Below are positions 59,640 to 64,000 of a DNA stretch of 64,000 bases, one piece after another. The DNA comes from Isoetes taiwanensis (taxonomy: Eukaryota; Streptophyta; Lycopodiopsida; Isoetales; Isoetaceae). The stretch is from the NCBI GenBank assembly GCA_021234155.1, contig JAJEKV010000002.1, positions 24,363,159 through 24,427,158 on the forward strand, read 5' to 3'. Below the pieces are notes generated by a model. That model worked only from the letters and a program-made list of their open reading frames with translations. It made no database searches and was not told the origin of the DNA. A program made the position numbers and the translations under genes. Position 1 is the first letter of the stretch; each line of letters begins with the position of its first letter.

Positions 59640-61010
59640 TATTCCTTAAGAATATCCTGGATAAGCTTCTAAAACATTGCCACGCACCCATGAAGGCGTC
59701 CTCCAAAGGTTTGTGGCGAACTTAACCAAATATTGTCTTGAACCACTAGTGGATTTATCCGCCAAAATTGTTTCCGGCTCTAGAACTTGAATCATCAATC
59801 AATTCTCCGCTCGATTAACCTCCCAAGTTGAGGTAACTCCTTACCATGATAAGCCTTTAGGAATGACACATTCACTACATCATGCATTTTCCAACCTTGA
59901 GGCAATCTTAATTGATATGCATTCTCATTGACCACTTTAATAACTTGAAATAGTCCATGGAAACGGGGTGCCAACTTAAGATCCTTCTTAAGGTCTTTCT
60001 TAAAGTGGCCTTTATGGATCCTCATCCATACCCAATCTCCTTTCTTAAAACCATTGATTGCCTAACTTAGATGATTTATTTGCAAAGGATGCTTGAGCAT
60101 CTCGAATACGAGCTTGTAGCAAGTCTATGAGATCCTTATGCTCAATGACCACATCATCAGCAGCTGGAACATCCTCACATACTCGAAAGAGTGGCTCCCG
60201 TATAGGTTGACCATAGACCGCCTGAAAAGGGGTCATCTTTATGGTAGACTAATAGGTATTATTATACACAAATTCAGCAATAGGCAAATACTCTTCCCAA
60301 TGACCTTGATGCTCATTGACAAACCCCCTTAAGATGGCACAAACAACTTTATTCACCACCTCGGATTGTCCATCAGTTTCTGGATGAAAAGCAGTGGAGA
60401 ACCTTAACTCTGTTCCCAATTGCATAAACAATGCCTTCCAGAATTTACTGGTAAACTTTGTATCACGATCGGATACAATAATCTTTGGCAACCCATGTAG
60501 CCTAAATATCTCTTTGATAAAGAGCGTAGCCGCACTATAAGCCGTCAATTTATCCGAACAAGGAATAAAATGAGCTTGCTTAGTTAAACAATCAACAATT
60601 GTCCAAATAACAGTGTTCTTGCGAGAACTTGCAGGAAGACCAACAATAAAATCCATAGTGATCTGCTCCCACTTTGCCTTCGGAATAGGCAAGGATAAAG
60701 GAACACCATGAGGTTTCTTGTTCGCTTTCTTTATCCGTTGACAAGTAACACAATGACGAATATGAACCAAAACATCTCTTCGCAATCCAGGCCAAATAAA
60801 GTATGGTTCAAGCTTTGCCAAAGTCGCCCCCACGCCTCGATGACCCGCAGTAGGTGCATCATGGACCTCTCTAAGAATAAGTGACCGAAAGTCTCGAACA
60901 ATTGCATAGCTTTGGACTTTTATATAAGAACCCATTAACAATCTTATACCCATATGCATTGCCACTTTGAGCCAACAACCATATATACTTGTAATCATGG
61001 TCAGTGGCAT
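59640..61010 (-). pseudogene. chromovirus integrase and chromodomain, decayed
   Basis: Integrase inserts the element's cDNA. On the minus strand the 253-codon frame (61010-60249) holds the zinc-binding region (HDAPTAGHRGVGATL, then HIRHCVTCQRIKK). It then has the catalytic core with Asp in TMDFIVGLP, Asp in VSDRDTKFTSKFW and Glu in GQSEVVNKV. Two further frames carry TPFQAVYGQP (60236) and LAPRFHGLFQVIKVVNENAY then QLRLP (60025-59795). Beyond a frameshift, ILADKSTSGSRQYLVKF and a YKDRKAKG-like stretch at about 59770-59640 resemble a chromodomain, which would place it with the chromoviruses. The catalytic triad is intact, but stops near 60240 and 60030 break the protein. Confidence 0.88.
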
Positions 61011-62300
61011 ACAACGGCTTCATTTCCTCCAAATAGCTGGATTGTGCTATAGAAAGAGAACAAACTGCATAACGCCTACTTAAAGCATCAGCTACAACAT
61101 TCTCTTTACCAGGACGATAATCCACTGAGAAATCATATCATATTGCTGCATAAAAGCAACCCATTTCAACTGCCTTTCCGATAATGTTTTCTGTGAAACA
61201 ATGTGCCTAATGCTTTGGTGGTCAATCAAAATATGAACCGTCGACCCTAAAAGATAGTGTCGCCACACTTTCAAAGCATGAATGACAGCCAGAAATTCCT
61301 TATCATAAACACTATATCTACTTTCCGTGTCAGAAAACGTCCGACTTTCTTAAGCAATAGGATGACCATCCTGCATCAAAACTGCATCCAAAGCCAGACC
61401 ACTTGCATCAACACACAACAAGAAAGGTAGACCAAACTTTGGCAAACACAGAACAGGAGGATTAACCATGGCATCCTTTAAAACTTGGAAAGCAAACTGA
61501 TGATTATGATTCCATTGAAAAGGAACATCTTTTCGTAGCAACAAATATAAATCTGAAGCTAAGCGAGCAAAATTCTGTACAAACTTCCTATAATAACTGC
61601 ATAAGCCCAAAAAGGAATGCAATACAGCAACTGAAGTAGGTACCGGCCAATCCACAATTGCTTGTACCTTACTGGGATCAACTTTAGGACCCTCAGCGCA
61701 AACAATATGACCCAAATATTCAATTTCCAATTGGAAAAAGATACTTTTCTTAGTATTAAGAGTAATAGACTCCTCCCTTAACCGACGAAAACCTCCCGCA
61801 AATGCAAGTAATGGTCTTCCTCGGACTTACTAAAAACTAATATGTCATCAAAGAACACGACAATATAAACGCCATGCACATCTTCAAATATTTGCCCCAT
61901 TAGCCTCAAGAAAGAAGCTTCAAAATTTGTAAAGTCCAAATGGCATGACCAAAAAAACTCATAATATCAAAGGTTGTCCTAAACGCAGTCTTATGAACAT
62001 CTTCAGCGGAACCTTAAGTTGCCAATACCCTGACTTAAGATCAAGACGGCTAAAAACTATGGCACCTTGGAGTTGATCAAACAAATCATCCGCCCTTGGT
62101 ATAGGAAATTGATTCTTTATGGTTTATCTTATTCAAAGCGCGATAATCTATACACATGCGCCGGGGAATTATCTTTTTTCTTAAACAACAAGGCGGGGGC
62201 ACCAAAAAGGTGAAGAACTATGGCGGATCAATCCGACGAAGTAACTCATCAAGGCGGGCGCTAATCTCAACTTGTTGGCCATGCATTCTCCGATAAGGAG
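61011..62300 (-). pseudogene. Ty3/gypsy reverse transcriptase and RNase H, decayed
   Basis: These enzymes copy the element RNA into DNA. Minus-strand frames follow the order RT then RNase H. RT traces [14 protein letters not shown] (about 62165), [13 protein letters not shown]-like text (61975) and VFFDDILVF-like remnants (61855, now with stops) lead into MEIEYLGHIVCAEGPKVDPS (61730). The thumb has FLGLCSYYRKFVQNFA. RNase H starts LLCVDASGLALDAVLMQDG (61430) and continues VHILIDHQSIRHIVSQ (61235) and DYRPGKENVVADALSRR (61122). The YxDD box cannot be read in one frame. Confidence 0.85.
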
Positions 62301-62319
62301 CTTGATTAGGAGGTTCTTT

Positions 62320-64000
62320 CCGGGAAGAAGATCAATCCTGTGGTCCTCAAACGTTAGGGTGGCAAAGTTTGTGGAATTTCATTTGAAAAGACATCATCAT
62401 AATAATGCAAAAAGATTGTTTGGCGCTCATTTAATGGGGATACATGTCGGACTTAGGACGCCAAAACCACCAAATACACAAAATGAGTTTTCATTGCCAA
62501 ACGTTTAAATTGTACAACAGAAACTGTTGGAATTGGGGAAACAATATCATCCTTCACAAACTTGAAGGTCTTTTTACCCCCTTCCAAGGATAACATAACA
62601 ATACCCGCTGTTTACAGATATAGCCCAGCAATTGAAATTCAACATCCTTGACCATAAATGAAGAAGGCGGAGGGGCTACATTCAAGAAAGCAGAAGACAA
62701 TTCTACATCACTTGATAAAGGAACAGAAGTTAGTTTTAATTCTTTTACCAATCGAAAAGAAATAAAATCAAACTCACTACCCGGATCGAATAAGATATGT
62801 ACTTTTTGATCTTGAATAGTAGCCCAAAATCGCAAGAGACTACTATTCTCAACAGAATCCATATCCGATTTTTCCCGGACCGTAGCCACCTTCTTCCCTT
62901 TTAAATTCTCCCAAACAAAAGCTACTTTCTTACTTTTGTCCTCTTTCTTAGTCCCAGACTTAAGAAGAGGTGTAGCTTCCTTTCTTTCCCCTTTCTTCTT
63001 TTCCAGATAAGTAGGGCATTCATAAAACTTATGATCGGTTGAATAACAAACAAAACACTTATTTTCCGCGCCATAAGCTTCTTGCATGCTTGATATGATT
63101 CCTTAGGCTCTTTGGCCCCAACAGGTTCATTATACGCAGCGTGCACGTGTGGGTGGCGTTTGAATGGCCCGGACCGGGCGGAGATCCATTGATTTGTCCT
63201 CCAAAACCACTGCGCCTCTTTCATAGAAACTTTGAGGCCACGTTGAGCATTAATGGCTTCCGTGAGGGCCAAACCTTCCTCCTCTACTTTCTCTGCCATC
63301 TTCTGGAGCTCACCAAAAGAAAGATTGGCAACTTGCGGTCGAGCCGCCCGTACCCACGATGAACCCCACCCATGAGTTTTTCGGACTTCGGGTATCATTT
63401 TTACTAAGGCGAAGTCCTTTCTTTAAAACTTCGTCTGCGGCAAAGGCTCGAACAATTTCCATGTTTTGTTGGGTCAACTTATTCCATTCAACGATAAGAT
63501 CTAAGCTCCCAATTATGACCCAAAAATGATTTTTTGATTTGCTTTTCAAATTCCGCCAAAGGTAACAATAGGTTGATGTTGGCTGGTTCTTACGGATATC
63601 CGACCACCAAATCCTTTGCAACCCCATCCGGATGGCCTTTCGAAAAATATAATTGAGTGTCTTCGTCATCCTTAATCTTAGCAAAATATGAATTCAAATC
63701 CGGAGCCATCGCGAAAAGTTCATCCGCATCACTAGTAGCGGCGGAATACTTTTAATTCAATTTTGACATTGGCACCCGTTTTTGATGCCACTCGTGGGCC
63801 CCCTACACTTCTTTGCAAGCTGCGCCACTGGCAAGGCATGGAGAGAATCCAGTTCTTGGTGACTCATAATCCCGAGCCTCGGCGGCGTGCAAGTTTTCTC
63901 TCATGAGCGAATTATCATGCTCCAACTCAAAAAGTTTTTTCTTGAGCTCTTCATCCTCAACGTTAACATTGGCAAGAGAACCGGCCATCGAAACTTGTTG
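62320..64000 (-). pseudogene. Ty3/gypsy gag and protease, decayed, running off the window
   Basis: Gag forms the particle and the protease cuts the polyprotein. At 63988-63803 is a Leu/Glu-rich start (MAGSLANVNVEDEELKKKLF). At 63684-63310 is the gag core (LQRIWWSDIRKNQ, EWNKLTQQN). At 63087-62554 is a zinc knuckle with intact CX2CX4HX4C spacing (CFVCYSTDHKFYEC). The protease active site follows as LFDPGSEFDFIS, where DPG replaces the usual DTG or DSG, so it would be inactive. Frame 63398-62922 overlaps the knuckle frame, showing a shift near 63080. The 5' LTR and primer-binding site are beyond 64000. Confidence 0.85.

Overview
This window looks like a repeat-rich nuclear segment of a large plant genome. 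The evidence is split exons with GT/AG borders, a plant trichome-birefringence-like (TBL) gene, plant-type LINE, Helitron, hAT and Ty3/gypsy elements, and long AT-rich stretches without genes. A gymnosperm or another large-genome land plant is my best guess, from the amount and decay of the repeats; the sequence alone does not settle the species. There is no sign of bacterial operons, rRNA or organelle DNA.

Layout. 1-6.0 kb: a tandem duplication of about 1.77 kb (444-2210, 2211-3940, stub of a third copy), then gene-poor sequence. 6.06-8.13 kb: a decayed hAT transposase. 8.9-12.3 kb: a decayed gene of a poorly classified transposon-like family (motifs YFSDG and WNFFGSNHGKG), interrupted by a GTGGTGCCTAGTGTGGTG minisatellite. 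Arrays built on CACCACATG recur at 13.56, 14.74-15.53 and 19.33-19.75 kb. 20.6-25.9 kb: a decayed Helitron on the minus strand (HUH replication initiator, then Pif1-like helicase). 26,571-32,789: a full-length LINE with a perfect 16-bp target-site duplication but broken ORFs. 32.9-35.5 kb: minus-strand exon-like sequence, including a tandem array of duplicated exon modules. 37,915-39,528: a solo LTR flanked by a perfect 5-bp duplication (AAGAT).

40.3-43.8 kb: an aspartic-protease gene fragment and exons of an unidentified gene, bracketed by two copies of a repeat. 45,692-47,228: the one convincingly intact gene, a four-exon TBL/PMR5-type O-acetyltransferase of 420 residues, followed 210 bp downstream by a 95-bp foldback of miRNA-precursor size. 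52.2-54.8 kb: a second, different LINE (YVDD reverse transcriptase, hairpin 3' end, CATTCT tail). 54.8-58.3 kb: the 3' part of an LTR element whose LTR is related to the solo LTR. 58.3-64.0 kb: a minus-strand Ty3/gypsy chromovirus that continues past the right edge and seems to be inserted at the very end of the preceding LTR.

Functionally, one host gene is clearly intact (cell-wall polysaccharide acetylation in the Golgi). Most other recognisable coding sequence is transposon protein broken by stops and frameshifts. Coordinates of decayed genes are the limits of recognisable similarity, not real start and stop codons.
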